This document shows, piece by piece, positions 50,091 through 57,579 of a DNA stretch of 64,000 bases. The first letter of the stretch is position 1, and every line of letters starts with the position of its first letter. Location of the stretch: positions 29,637-93,636 of the forward strand of contig SVSI01000001.1 of NCBI GenBank assembly GCA_015064385.1, read 5' to 3'. Both the position numbers and the translations under genes were made by a program. The notes under the pieces were generated by a model that worked only from the letters and a program-made list of their open reading frames with translations, made no database searches and had not been told where the DNA came from. The stretch is from Oscillospiraceae bacterium (GTDB taxonomy: Bacteria; Bacillota; Clostridia; Oscillospirales; CAG-272).

Positions 50091-50366
50091 TTAGTCAGTT
50101 ACGTAAGGAAGAATAGCGATTACACGAGCACGCTTGATGGCGATAGCCAGCTCACGCTGGTGCATAGCGCAGGTGCCGGTAACACGTCTGGGGAGGATCT
50201 TGCCTCTGTCGGACGTGAACTTGCGGAGCTTTGCTGCATCCTTGTAATCTATGAAGTTTGCGGTCTTGTCAGCACAGAACTGGCAAACCTTTTTTCTCTT
50301 GCGATTTACGTTCGGGCGAGCGGGCTTTGCAGCAGGAGCTGCCTGAACTTCCTTTTCGTTATCCAT
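50091..50366 (-). CDS. rpsR: Small ribosomal subunit protein bS18, zinc-binding type
   Basis: The 91-aa protein has the bS18 core ([50 protein letters not shown]). It also has CQFC and, later, CAMH, which together give the Zn-ribbon form of the protein; Bacillus has a Cys-poor form. It is the third gene of the rpsF-ssb-rpsR operon and partners bS6 on the ribosome platform. Confidence 0.97.
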   Translation of the reverse strand: MDNEKEVQAAPAAKPARPNVNRKRKKVCQFCADKTANFIDYKDAAKLRKFTSDRGKILPRRVTGTCAMHQRELAIAIKRARVIAILPYVTD

Positions 50367-50393
50367 GTTATGAAACCTCCTTAATTATTGGTG

Positions 50394-50855
50394 TCAGAAC
50401 GGGAGATCGTCGTCGTTCGGGATGTCTTCGAATCTCGGAGCGTCTGCGTCCTGAGTGGAAAACGACGGTGCGCCGTAGCTTTCCGGTGTGTACTGCGCAT
50501 TACCGCCCCTTGCCGCAGGAGACTCACCCTTCGAATCAACGAAGTTGATCTCATCTGCAACTACGTCGGTGGCGTAGCGCTTCTGATTGTTTTGATCCGT
50601 CCAGGATCTCGTCTGGATGGAACCGATTACGCAAATCGAGCTTCCTTTACGGAAGAAACGGGAAACAAACTCTGCCTGGTTTCTCCAAGCGACGACGTTG
50701 ATAAAATCTGCCTGCTGTGCGCCCTCTGCGGATGTGCGGCGGTTTACCGCTACCGAAAAAGTGCATACCGTAATACCCGAAGAAGTCTGTCTGATCTCGG
50801 GGTCAGCCGTGAGACGTCCGCCTATAATTACCTTATTGAGATTAAAGTTAGCCAT
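50394..50855 (-). CDS. ssb: Single-stranded DNA-binding protein
   Basis: A 153-aa SSB with the OB fold at residues 1-108 (MANFNLNKVIIGGRLTADPEIRQTSSG, then FINVVAWRNQAEFVSRFFRKGSSICVIGSIQTRSW). The acidic tail ends in DDDLPF, the site bound by replication and repair partners. It sits between rpsF and rpsR as in most Firmicutes. Confidence 0.97.
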   Translation of the reverse strand: MANFNLNKVIIGGRLTADPEIRQTSSGITVCTFSVAVNRRTSAEGAQQADFINVVAWRNQAEFVSRFFRKGSSICVIGSIQTRSWTDQNNQKRYATDVVADEINFVDSKGESPAARGGNAQYTPESYGAPSFSTQDADAPRFEDIPNDDDLPF

Positions 50856-50896
50856 TTTTATACCATCCTTTCAAGCAAACGGTAATGTTTATTCCC

Positions 50897-51193
50897 TTAT
50901 TCGGGTTTTTTTACTACGATAGAACGCATAACGCCTTCAGTAATTCTGAAGATTCTCTCAAGCTCTGCAACGAACTTCGGCGAAGCGCTGAAATCCATCT
51001 GAACGTAGTATCCTTCGCTCATATCGTTGATGAGATAAGCGAGCTTTCTCTTTCCGATTTCCTTTACCTCGGGCGCCTCCGTATCGGATGCGATGAGGTC
51101 GGAAAACTTGGCGATGAGAGCAGCCGTTGCTTCCTCGGTAAGATTAGCGTTGAGGACGAATACGGTTTCATACTTGTTAACTGCTTTTTCCAT
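50897..51193 (-). CDS. rpsF: Small ribosomal subunit protein bS6
   Basis: A 98-aa protein with the bS6 ferredoxin-like fold (KYETVFVLNANLTEEATAALIAKF; GKRKLAYLINDMSEGYYVQMDFSASPKFVAELERIFRITEGVMRSIVVK). First gene of the rpsF-ssb-rpsR operon. GGGAGGTG precedes the ATG. The leader of about 120 nt could hold the S6:S18-binding RNA known in many phyla. Confidence 0.97.
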   Translation of the reverse strand: MEKAVNKYETVFVLNANLTEEATAALIAKFSDLIASDTEAPEVKEIGKRKLAYLINDMSEGYYVQMDFSASPKFVAELERIFRITEGVMRSIVVKKPE

Positions 51194-51318
51194 TATTTAC
51201 ACCTCCCTATGGACATAAGACCGCAAGCTGATTTGAATTTTTATTTACCTGCGGTAAGGAGAAATGCCGCGCGATCTGCGTACGGTATCACAGACGTGTA
51301 ACGACACTTCGAGACAGT

Positions 51319-51347
51319 ATTCTAACATACTTTTTGACTTTTGTCAA
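51319..51347 (-). promoter_or_regulatory. Promoter of the rpsF-ssb-rpsR operon
   Basis: TTGACA (51342-51347) and TAGAAT (51319-51324) on the minus strand with a 17-bp spacer. The leader downstream contains GCGGTCTTATG and two CCGC stretches that could take part in an S6:S18 autoregulatory fold; I could not confirm it. Confidence 0.75.
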
Positions 51348-51406
51348 TAGTAAAACTGCCGTTTTTTTACTTTTTATATAATAAATTACATATAATACGC
51401 GATTTT

Positions 51407-52243
51407 TCAGAGATCGGCGCCCATCTTGAAGCTTTTCTGGTACTGCTTTGGCGTAACTCCGACCGTCTTTTTGAAGAGATTTATGAAATGTGAATCTGTC
51501 TCAAAGCCGCATTCGGCGCATACGTTCTTAACGGGTTCTCCACGGCGGAGCATAGCGCAGGCACTTGATATCCTCAAATTGTTCAGATAACGCAGCCAGG
51601 TCGTTCCCGTACTTTTTTTGAACATATCGCAAAAATAGTTTTTAGTATATCCGAAATGACCTGCTACCTCGTTAAGCAGGATCTTTCGTCTGTGATTTTG
51701 TTCGGTCCACGCAATTATATCGTTTATTGCGACGTCGTGTCCCGCGGTTGCGGGTGCGGACGGCTTCTTTTTTTCGCCTGTGGCCAGAGTGCGTATTATC
51801 GAGAGAACGCCGATAAGTGCCTCCGAAACGTCGTCGCTTTCCATTTTTTCGGCGCTCTGTGCGAATACCGAGTAATCGGTCTGCAAAGCGGTCGGATCTG
51901 CCACCGTCGCGCCGTACTGTGCAAACAGCGAATCCACGTCCAAAAACTTTCGCATCATTTCTATGTGAATTTTTATCACCGCCACCGTACCTTCGCTGTG
52001 CTGATATTCAAATGAATGTACCGTCATAGGAGCAATATAGAACACCTTTTGACCGCTCATATCGTATTTTACACCGTCGATATAAGCGCTTCCCGATATG
52101 TCTTTGCACACAAGGATCTCAATGGTTTCCGCATAGTGCGGAGTGGAGATCACCGCGCTGTCGTATCTCTGCCGTACGACGGTCCACGGACGCGATTTTT
52201 TGAATTCCTTGTGCTCGATAAGAGCTGTGAAAAGATTTTTCAT
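51407..52243 (-). CDS. AraC family transcriptional regulator
   Basis: A 278-aa protein with a cupin-like N-terminus (VISTPHYAETIEILVCKDISGSAYI, then FYIAPMTVHSFEYQHSEGTV) and a C-terminal HTH pair (LLNEVAGHFGYTKNYFCDMFKKSTGTTWLRYLNNLR; VKNVCAECGFETDSHFINLFKKTVGVTPKQYQK). The ORF track adds 95 codons of noncoding sequence; ATG 52243 has AGGAGA upstream. It is divergent from the Gfo-Gfo-activase-glycyl radical enzyme operon and almost certainly controls it. Confidence 0.93.
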   Translation of the reverse strand: MKNLFTALIEHKEFKKSRPWTVVRQRYDSAVISTPHYAETIEILVCKDISGSAYIDGVKYDMSGQKVFYIAPMTVHSFEYQHSEGTVAVIKIHIEMMRKFLDVDSLFAQYGATVADPTALQTDYSVFAQSAEKMESDDVSEALIGVLSIIRTLATGEKKKPSAPATAGHDVAINDIIAWTEQNHRRKILLNEVAGHFGYTKNYFCDMFKKSTGTTWLRYLNNLRISSACAMLRRGEPVKNVCAECGFETDSHFINLFKKTVGVTPKQYQKSFKMGADL

Positions 52244-52325
52244 AGAGCCGTCTCCTAAACAGATCGTTTTTTGTATTGTAGCACATAAATCGTAATATTG
52301 CAATACTTTTTCTGAAGATTGGGGT

Positions 52326-52354
52326 TTGAAGGTAGGAAAAACGCGTGATATAAT
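52326..52354 (+). promoter_or_regulatory. Promoter for the glycyl radical enzyme operon
   Basis: TTGAAG (52326-52331) and TATAAT (52349-52354) with a 17-bp spacer. The poor -35 box suits activation by the divergent AraC protein. Confidence 0.7.
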
Positions 52355-52397
52355 CATATTAATAAAACTGCAAAAAGCAGAAAAAAGGAGATCAAAA

Positions 52398-53483
52398 ATG
52401 GAAAAACTTAAGGTTGGTATCATAGGTTGCGGAGGCATTGCAAACGGAAAGCACATGCCCTCTATCAAGAAGGTCGCAAATCTCGAAATGGTCGCTTTTT
52501 GTGACATTATCGAGGAAAGAGCAATCAAGGCGGCAAAGGACTACGGCACACCGGACGCCAAGGTCTATACCGATTACAGAGAGCTGCTTAAGGATGAGAG
52601 CATAAACAGCGTAAGAGTTCTTACTCCGAACCGTCTGCACGCGCAGATAAGTATAGACGCAATGCGCGCCGGTAAGCACGTTCTTTGCGAAAAGCCGATG
52701 GCGGCTACCTACGAGGACGCAAAGCGTATGCTCGAGGTTCAAAAAGAGACGGGAATGGTGCTCACCGTCGGTTATCAGCATAAATTCGATCCCGACGTAA
52801 TGTACGCAAAGGAAGAAGCAAAGAAAAACGCGTTCGGCGAAATGTATTTTGCAAAGGGTAACGTTATCCGTCGCCGCGGAGTACCCACTTGGGGAGTTTT
52901 TACAAGCAAAGCGGAGCAGGGCGGCGGATCGCTTATCGATATCGGAACGCACGTGCTTGATATCGTTCTCTACCTTATGGATAACTATAAGCCGAAATTC
53001 GTCGTTGGAACGACCTACGATAAGCTCAAGGGTCAGAAGGAGAGCGCAAACCCCTTCGGACCTTGGGATCCGGATAATTACGACGTAGAGGAAGCGGCGT
53101 TCGGATACGTCGTTATGGAAAACGGTGCGACTATAATTCTAGAAACGAGCTGGGCGCTCAACACTACGGACGTTTGCGGTGTTCGCTATATGGTTTGCGG
53201 AAGCGAGGGCGGAGCCGATAACTACGGCGGAAAATTCAAGATAAACGGAGTAAACAACAACAGACAGTTTATTCACACTCCCGACCTTGCGCCCGGTGGG
53301 GTTGCCTTCTATGATTCTAAGGAATCCTCTCCGACCGTGCTCGAGCAGATCGCCTTTACAAACGCTATACTCGGAAAGGGCGAGCTTGTAACAAAGCCCG
53401 AGGCGGCGGCAGTCGTTACCCAAATACTTGAGGGAATATACATCTCGGCGGAGACCGGCAAGCCCTACTATTTCCAAGACTAA
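52398..53483 (+). CDS. Gfo/Idh/MocA family oxidoreductase (operon gene 1)
   Basis: A 361-aa NAD(P)-dependent dehydrogenase with the complete Rossmann motif VGIIGCGGIANGKHMP at the N-terminus, EKP motif in LCEKPMAATYEDAK near residue 99, and GGGSLIDIGTHVLDIVLYLM near residue 175, which holds the active-site Asp and His. The ATG at 52398 follows AAAAGGAG. It probably oxidises or reduces a sugar, inositol-like ring or sugar acid before or after the glycyl radical step encoded downstream. Confidence 0.9.
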   Translation: MEKLKVGIIGCGGIANGKHMPSIKKVANLEMVAFCDIIEERAIKAAKDYGTPDAKVYTDYRELLKDESINSVRVLTPNRLHAQISIDAMRAGKHVLCEKPMAATYEDAKRMLEVQKETGMVLTVGYQHKFDPDVMYAKEEAKKNAFGEMYFAKGNVIRRRGVPTWGVFTSKAEQGGGSLIDIGTHVLDIVLYLMDNYKPKFVVGTTYDKLKGQKESANPFGPWDPDNYDVEEAAFGYVVMENGATIILETSWALNTTDVCGVRYMVCGSEGGADNYGGKFKINGVNNNRQFIHTPDLAPGGVAFYDSKESSPTVLEQIAFTNAILGKGELVTKPEAAAVVTQILEGIYISAETGKPYYFQD

Positions 53484-53498
53484 AGGAGATGCGATCTT

Positions 53499-54503
53499 AT
53501 GTTCAGAATAGCACTTTTGAGCCGTTGGCACGTTCATTCTCATAAGAATGATCAAAGATACGTTAAAGAGTTTTTAACTTTGCCCGACTGCAAGGTCACC
53601 TGCGTTTGGGACAAGGATGAAGATGTCGCCCGGGAGTGGGGAGAAGAATTTTCCGTTCCGTATTTCACCGATCTCGAAGAGGTGCTTTCACGGGATGACG
53701 TCGATGGCGTTCTCGTTACCTCTATGGCAAGCGAGCACAGAGAGATTTTTATTGCGGCGGCAGAACACAAAAAGCATATTTTTACCGAAAAAGTGCTTTC
53801 CTTCTCGCTTGAGGACGCCTATGCCATAAAGGAAGCCGTCGAGAGAAACGGCGTAAAATTCTGCATATCCTTCAACCGCCTTGCAATAAAGCAGCTTGCG
53901 TACGCAAAAAAGCTTGTTGACGAAAAGATCATCGGTGAACCGGTAGGATTTCGCTGCATGTGCGGACATAATCAGGGTATAGAGAACACTCTGCCGGAAT
54001 ATTGGTACGACCCCGACATCTGCGGAGGAGGAGCCATGATCGACCTTGGATTTAACTCTGCATATCTCGCAAGATACGTAATGGGAGATATAGAGTCGGT
54101 AAGCTCGAGCTTTTCCTACTCACTTATGAATAAAAAGGTTGAGGACAACGCATCGTGCAACGTACGTTTCGGTAGTGGCGCTATGGGGCTTATCGAGGCG
54201 ACCTTTGATTCGCCTCTTCTCAGCGTTTTCGAGCTTGCCGTTTACGGCACGAAGGGCTCGTACTACGCTCGCTTTGGCGGAAACGACGTTGCGGAGCTTC
54301 GTCTCGCGGGTAAGCCGAGCGAGATACTTGATATAAAGAATCTCCCGCAGTGCCTTAATTCTCCCGTCCGCACTTGGGTAGATGCCTGTGTGAACGGCGG
54401 ATCAGACAAGGATTACGGTATAGATGCAGCCATCGATATGGTAAAATTTATGGTTGCGGCTTACGAGTCTGCTCGCCTTGACGGGAAGCGAATAAAAATA
54501 TGA
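53499..54503 (+). CDS. Gfo/Idh/MocA-like protein with altered cofactor motifs (operon gene 2)
   Basis: A 334-aa relative of the preceding protein. GGGAMIDLGFNSAYLARYVMGD keeps the second-domain signature, but the Rossmann Gly motif is LLSRWHVHSHKND instead of GxGxxG, and EKP is EKV (FTEKVLSFSLEDAYAIKE). So NAD(P) may be bound differently, or the protein may be a non-oxidoreductase partner. It starts 15 bp after gene 1 and its stop overlaps the activase start by 4 bp. Confidence 0.8.
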   Translation: MFRIALLSRWHVHSHKNDQRYVKEFLTLPDCKVTCVWDKDEDVAREWGEEFSVPYFTDLEEVLSRDDVDGVLVTSMASEHREIFIAAAEHKKHIFTEKVLSFSLEDAYAIKEAVERNGVKFCISFNRLAIKQLAYAKKLVDEKIIGEPVGFRCMCGHNQGIENTLPEYWYDPDICGGGAMIDLGFNSAYLARYVMGDIESVSSSFSYSLMNKKVEDNASCNVRFGSGAMGLIEATFDSPLLSVFELAVYGTKGSYYARFGGNDVAELRLAGKPSEILDIKNLPQCLNSPVRTWVDACVNGGSDKDYGIDAAIDMVKFMVAAYESARLDGKRIKI

Positions 54504-55279
54504 AAAAAGCACTCGTTACCGAGATAAGAAAAGCGTCATTTCACGACGGGCCGGGCGTGCGTACGGTAGTCTTTTTCAAGGGTTGCCCGCTCAGGTGCGC
54601 GTGGTGTCACAATCCCGAGTGTCTGTCATTTGAAAAGCAGATCCTATTTTATCCCGAAAAATGTGTGGGCTGCGGACTGTGCGAAAAGGGTTGTTATCTT
54701 GGTGCCAAAGTCCCTTGCGGCAGAGAAATGACCGCGGGTGAAATATTTGCCGAGATTCTCACGGACAAAGAATATTTCGGCGACGAAGGCGGAGTTACTT
54801 TCTCGGGCGGAGAGCCCCTCTCTCACTCGGAGATAATTTTAGAGCTTATTAAAAAATGCCACGATAACGGGATAAAATGTGCCGTGGAAACCTCGCTGTA
54901 TATTTGGAACGAGGACATACTGCGTGCGTGCGATCTCGTAATGGCAGACTTTAAGATATGGGACTCGGCTACGCACGAAAGATACACGGGCGTCTCGAAC
55001 GAAAGGATAAAAGAGAATTTTCTGCGCCTTGACACTCTCGGCGTTCCCGTCATCGTGCGTACACCCGTAATACCCGAGATCGATCAGGGAATAGATAAGA
55101 TCTCCGAGTTTGTAAAAGAGCTGAAAAACGCCGTTTCCTATGAGCTGTTACCATATCATCCGCTCGGGAAATCGAAATACGATGCGCTCGGAAAAGCGTT
55201 TACCGAGTTTTCGGTGCCGAGCAAAGAATATATGAAAGGTCTTTCTGAAAAATATGTATTCGTACGAAAAAAGACTTGA
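54500..55279 (+). CDS. Glycyl radical enzyme activating protein (radical SAM)
   Basis: A 259-aa AdoMet radical activase that puts a glycyl radical on its partner enzyme. The radical SAM motif is GCPLRCAWCHNPE (Cx3Cx2C, residues 30-42). One ferredoxin-type Cys group follows, CVGCGLCEKGC then C at residue 73; most two-cluster family members have eight such Cys residues, so the auxiliary cluster region is short. GGVTFSGGEPLSHSEI is the family GGE segment. It overlaps both neighbours, by 4 bp upstream and 26 bp downstream, which shows tight coupling to the glycyl radical enzyme. Confidence 0.93.
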   Translation: MKKALVTEIRKASFHDGPGVRTVVFFKGCPLRCAWCHNPECLSFEKQILFYPEKCVGCGLCEKGCYLGAKVPCGREMTAGEIFAEILTDKEYFGDEGGVTFSGGEPLSHSEIILELIKKCHDNGIKCAVETSLYIWNEDILRACDLVMADFKIWDSATHERYTGVSNERIKENFLRLDTLGVPVIVRTPVIPEIDQGIDKISEFVKELKNAVSYELLPYHPLGKSKYDALGKAFTEFSVPSKEYMKGLSEKYVFVRKKT

Positions 55280-57470
55280 CGCAATGCGCCAAAAAAAGAT
55301 AGAGCACACTCTTGCCAAAAGAAAACAGAACGGATTTACCGATCTTGATGATTTCGGTACCGTTCCGATATCGGAGGGATACTGCGTCACCCCGTGGTAT
55401 AACAGCGAAAACGGCAGCTTTTACGGTCTTGACGGAATGAGTGAGAATTTTTGCCGCGTTATCGGTGCTCACGAGCCGTACGTTGACAAAAACGAGATGC
55501 TTTGCGGCAGATGGAGAGATATGCTCGTAAACTATCGCGGAGACGTTCACTATATGCCCGATTGGCTCAAAAACAATCTCAAAAATCTTGAATTTATCAA
55601 GAATGGAGCAAACGCGCAGTGGAGCAAGCGTTGGGACGAGCAGCGGTTTCCTTACGATCACCTCAAGGATGATCAGAAAAAGTACAACATAACGAGCGGA
55701 ATAGATTCGGACGCGCATTTTGCGTGCGACTATCGGATCGGCTTTGAGCTTGGATTTGGCGGATTTCTTGAAAAAATAGAAAAATACCGCAAAATAAATC
55801 CCGAAAAGAAGGATTTTTACGACGCGGAGGAAAAATGTGTCCGTGCGATCATCGACTTTGTAAAACGTCACTGCGACAAAATAAAAGAGATGATAAACGA
55901 GGAAAAATCTCCGGAAATACGGGAAAATCTCGAGGATATGCTGAGGGTGAACGAGAATATAATCCTCGGCGCTCCAAAGACCTTTCACGAGGTCTGCCAG
56001 TGGACTGCGTACTTTAACTGTGCTTCCCGTATCTATACCAGAGACGGCGCGGGATTTCAGCTTGACACTCTGCTTTATCCATACTATGAGCGCGACAAGG
56101 CAGCAGGAATACTCGATGATGAAAAAGCAAAATTTCTAATAGCGAATCTGCTTCTTACGGATCCGCACTATTATCAGCTTTCGGGAGTTGACGAGAATGA
56201 CAATGACATGACGAATCGGCTCTCCTATCTCATTCTTGACGCAGCGGACGCCATAAACGTTTCGTGCAATCTTACCGTAAGAGTACATCCGAACTGTGAC
56301 CGAAAATTCCTTGAAAGAGCCGTCTTTTATCTTATGAAAAACAAAAACGGCTGGCCTCGGTTTGCAAACGACGAAGCGCTTTCAAAGGGATATATGCGAA
56401 ACGGTATCGACAAAAAGACGGCAAGGGAAAGAATTGCCGTCGGATGCAACTGGATGTGCGTCCCCGGGCGCGAATTTCCGATGAACGACACGGTAAAAAT
56501 CAACGTTGCAAAGGTCTTTGAGGTTGCGCTTTACGAGATGAAAAACGAAAAAGAAAAGAGCGTAGAAAGACTTTTTGAGCTTTATTCAAAGCACGTTGAA
56601 AAGGCGGTGTCCGTCGTTGCCGAGGGTGTGAATCTGCATATAGACCATATAGGAGAGGTGACTCCCGAGCTTATAATGAATCTTATGATGAAAAACACGC
56701 TCGAAAAGGGCGAGGATATCTCGAGATGTGCAGAGATATATACGGTAGGTGTGGACGGCGCAGGTCTTGCCGTGGTTGCCGACTCTTTTGCGGCGCTGAA
56801 AACGAGAGTTGAAGACGAAAAGGTCCTCTCGTGGGACGAGATGTACGCCGCTCTCGAAAACGATTTTGAAGATCCGCGTATTTATGCCATGATGAAAAGT
56901 GTGCCGAGATATTGCTCGGGAAACAGCGTGGCTGATTTCTTTGCAAAAAGACTTACCGACAATTTCGTGTGTAAGGTCAAAGGACAGAAAATGCCCGAGG
57001 GACGCACTCTGGTTCCGGGTTGGTTCTCGTGGGCGCGCAGTATCGAGTACGGTAAAACGGTGGGAGCAACTCCCAACGGCAGAAGATCGGGAGAGCCACT
57101 CACTCACGGAGCAAATCCCGAAAGCGGTTTTAGAACGGACGGAGCCGTAACCGCACAGTCAAGCGGTATTGCGAGCGTTCAGTGCGGATACGGAAATACC
57201 GCGCCTCTTCAAATAGAGTTTGATCCGAGAGTTTCGCTTGAGGAGGGCGGACTTGAGCGCGTCAGGGACCTTGTTCTCGGGCACTTTGCACTCGGCGGAA
57301 CGCTTATCAACATAAACGTTATTGACAAGGATACGATAATGAAAGCAAAGGACGATCCGGACGCATATCCCGATCTTGTTGTAAGAGTTACCGGATTTAC
57401 CGCATATTTTGCTTCTCTTTCGCCAAAATTCAGAGAACTCGTCGTATCAAGATTTATAGACGGAATGTAA
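55254..57470 (+). CDS. Glycyl radical enzyme of unassigned class
   Basis: A 738-aa member of the pyruvate formate-lyase/dehydratase superfamily. The C-terminal glycyl loop is RVTGFTAYFASLS with the radical on Gly714. The active-site Cys loop is GCNWMCVPGREFPMND with Cys398 and Cys402. Dehydratases of the diol, hydroxyproline and choline lyase types have GCVE here, and PFL has adjacent Cys pairs, so neither fits. The protein is about 50-100 residues shorter than typical dehydratases. Encoded with its activase and two Gfo/Idh/MocA proteins, it likely cleaves or dehydrates a sugar-derived intermediate; the reaction is not known to me. Confidence 0.88.
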   Translation: MYSYEKRLDAMRQKKIEHTLAKRKQNGFTDLDDFGTVPISEGYCVTPWYNSENGSFYGLDGMSENFCRVIGAHEPYVDKNEMLCGRWRDMLVNYRGDVHYMPDWLKNNLKNLEFIKNGANAQWSKRWDEQRFPYDHLKDDQKKYNITSGIDSDAHFACDYRIGFELGFGGFLEKIEKYRKINPEKKDFYDAEEKCVRAIIDFVKRHCDKIKEMINEEKSPEIRENLEDMLRVNENIILGAPKTFHEVCQWTAYFNCASRIYTRDGAGFQLDTLLYPYYERDKAAGILDDEKAKFLIANLLLTDPHYYQLSGVDENDNDMTNRLSYLILDAADAINVSCNLTVRVHPNCDRKFLERAVFYLMKNKNGWPRFANDEALSKGYMRNGIDKKTARERIAVGCNWMCVPGREFPMNDTVKINVAKVFEVALYEMKNEKEKSVERLFELYSKHVEKAVSVVAEGVNLHIDHIGEVTPELIMNLMMKNTLEKGEDISRCAEIYTVGVDGAGLAVVADSFAALKTRVEDEKVLSWDEMYAALENDFEDPRIYAMMKSVPRYCSGNSVADFFAKRLTDNFVCKVKGQKMPEGRTLVPGWFSWARSIEYGKTVGATPNGRRSGEPLTHGANPESGFRTDGAVTAQSSGIASVQCGYGNTAPLQIEFDPRVSLEEGGLERVRDLVLGHFALGGTLININVIDKDTIMKAKDDPDAYPDLVVRVTGFTAYFASLSPKFRELVVSRFIDGM

Positions 57471-57475
57471 AAACA

Positions 57476-57502
57476 AAACGGCGCGCCTCGGCGCGCTGTT
57501 TT
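57476..57502 (+). terminator. Terminator after glycyl radical enzyme operon
   Basis: GC-rich stem GGCGCGC/GCGCGCC flanked by AAC/GTT and a run of five Ts, 6 bp after the stop codon. Confidence 0.8.
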
Positions 57503-57515
57503 TGATTTTCTCCAC

Positions 57516-57544
57516 TTGCATTTTCTTGCGATCCGTGCTATAAT
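57516..57544 (+). promoter_or_regulatory. Promoter for Asp-box lipoprotein at 57580
   Basis: TTGCAT (57516-57521) and TATAAT (57539-57544) with a 17-bp spacer, so the lipoprotein gene has its own promoter after the operon terminator. Confidence 0.7.
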
Positions 57545-57579
57545 TTTCGTAGCCATAAACCTTTTAAGGAGAATATAAA

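Noticed and set aside
51194-51318. S6:S18-binding leader before rpsF
   Set aside because: Position and length fit, and CCGC stretches occur, but I could not fold the conserved structure with confidence, so it is not listed as an RNA feature.
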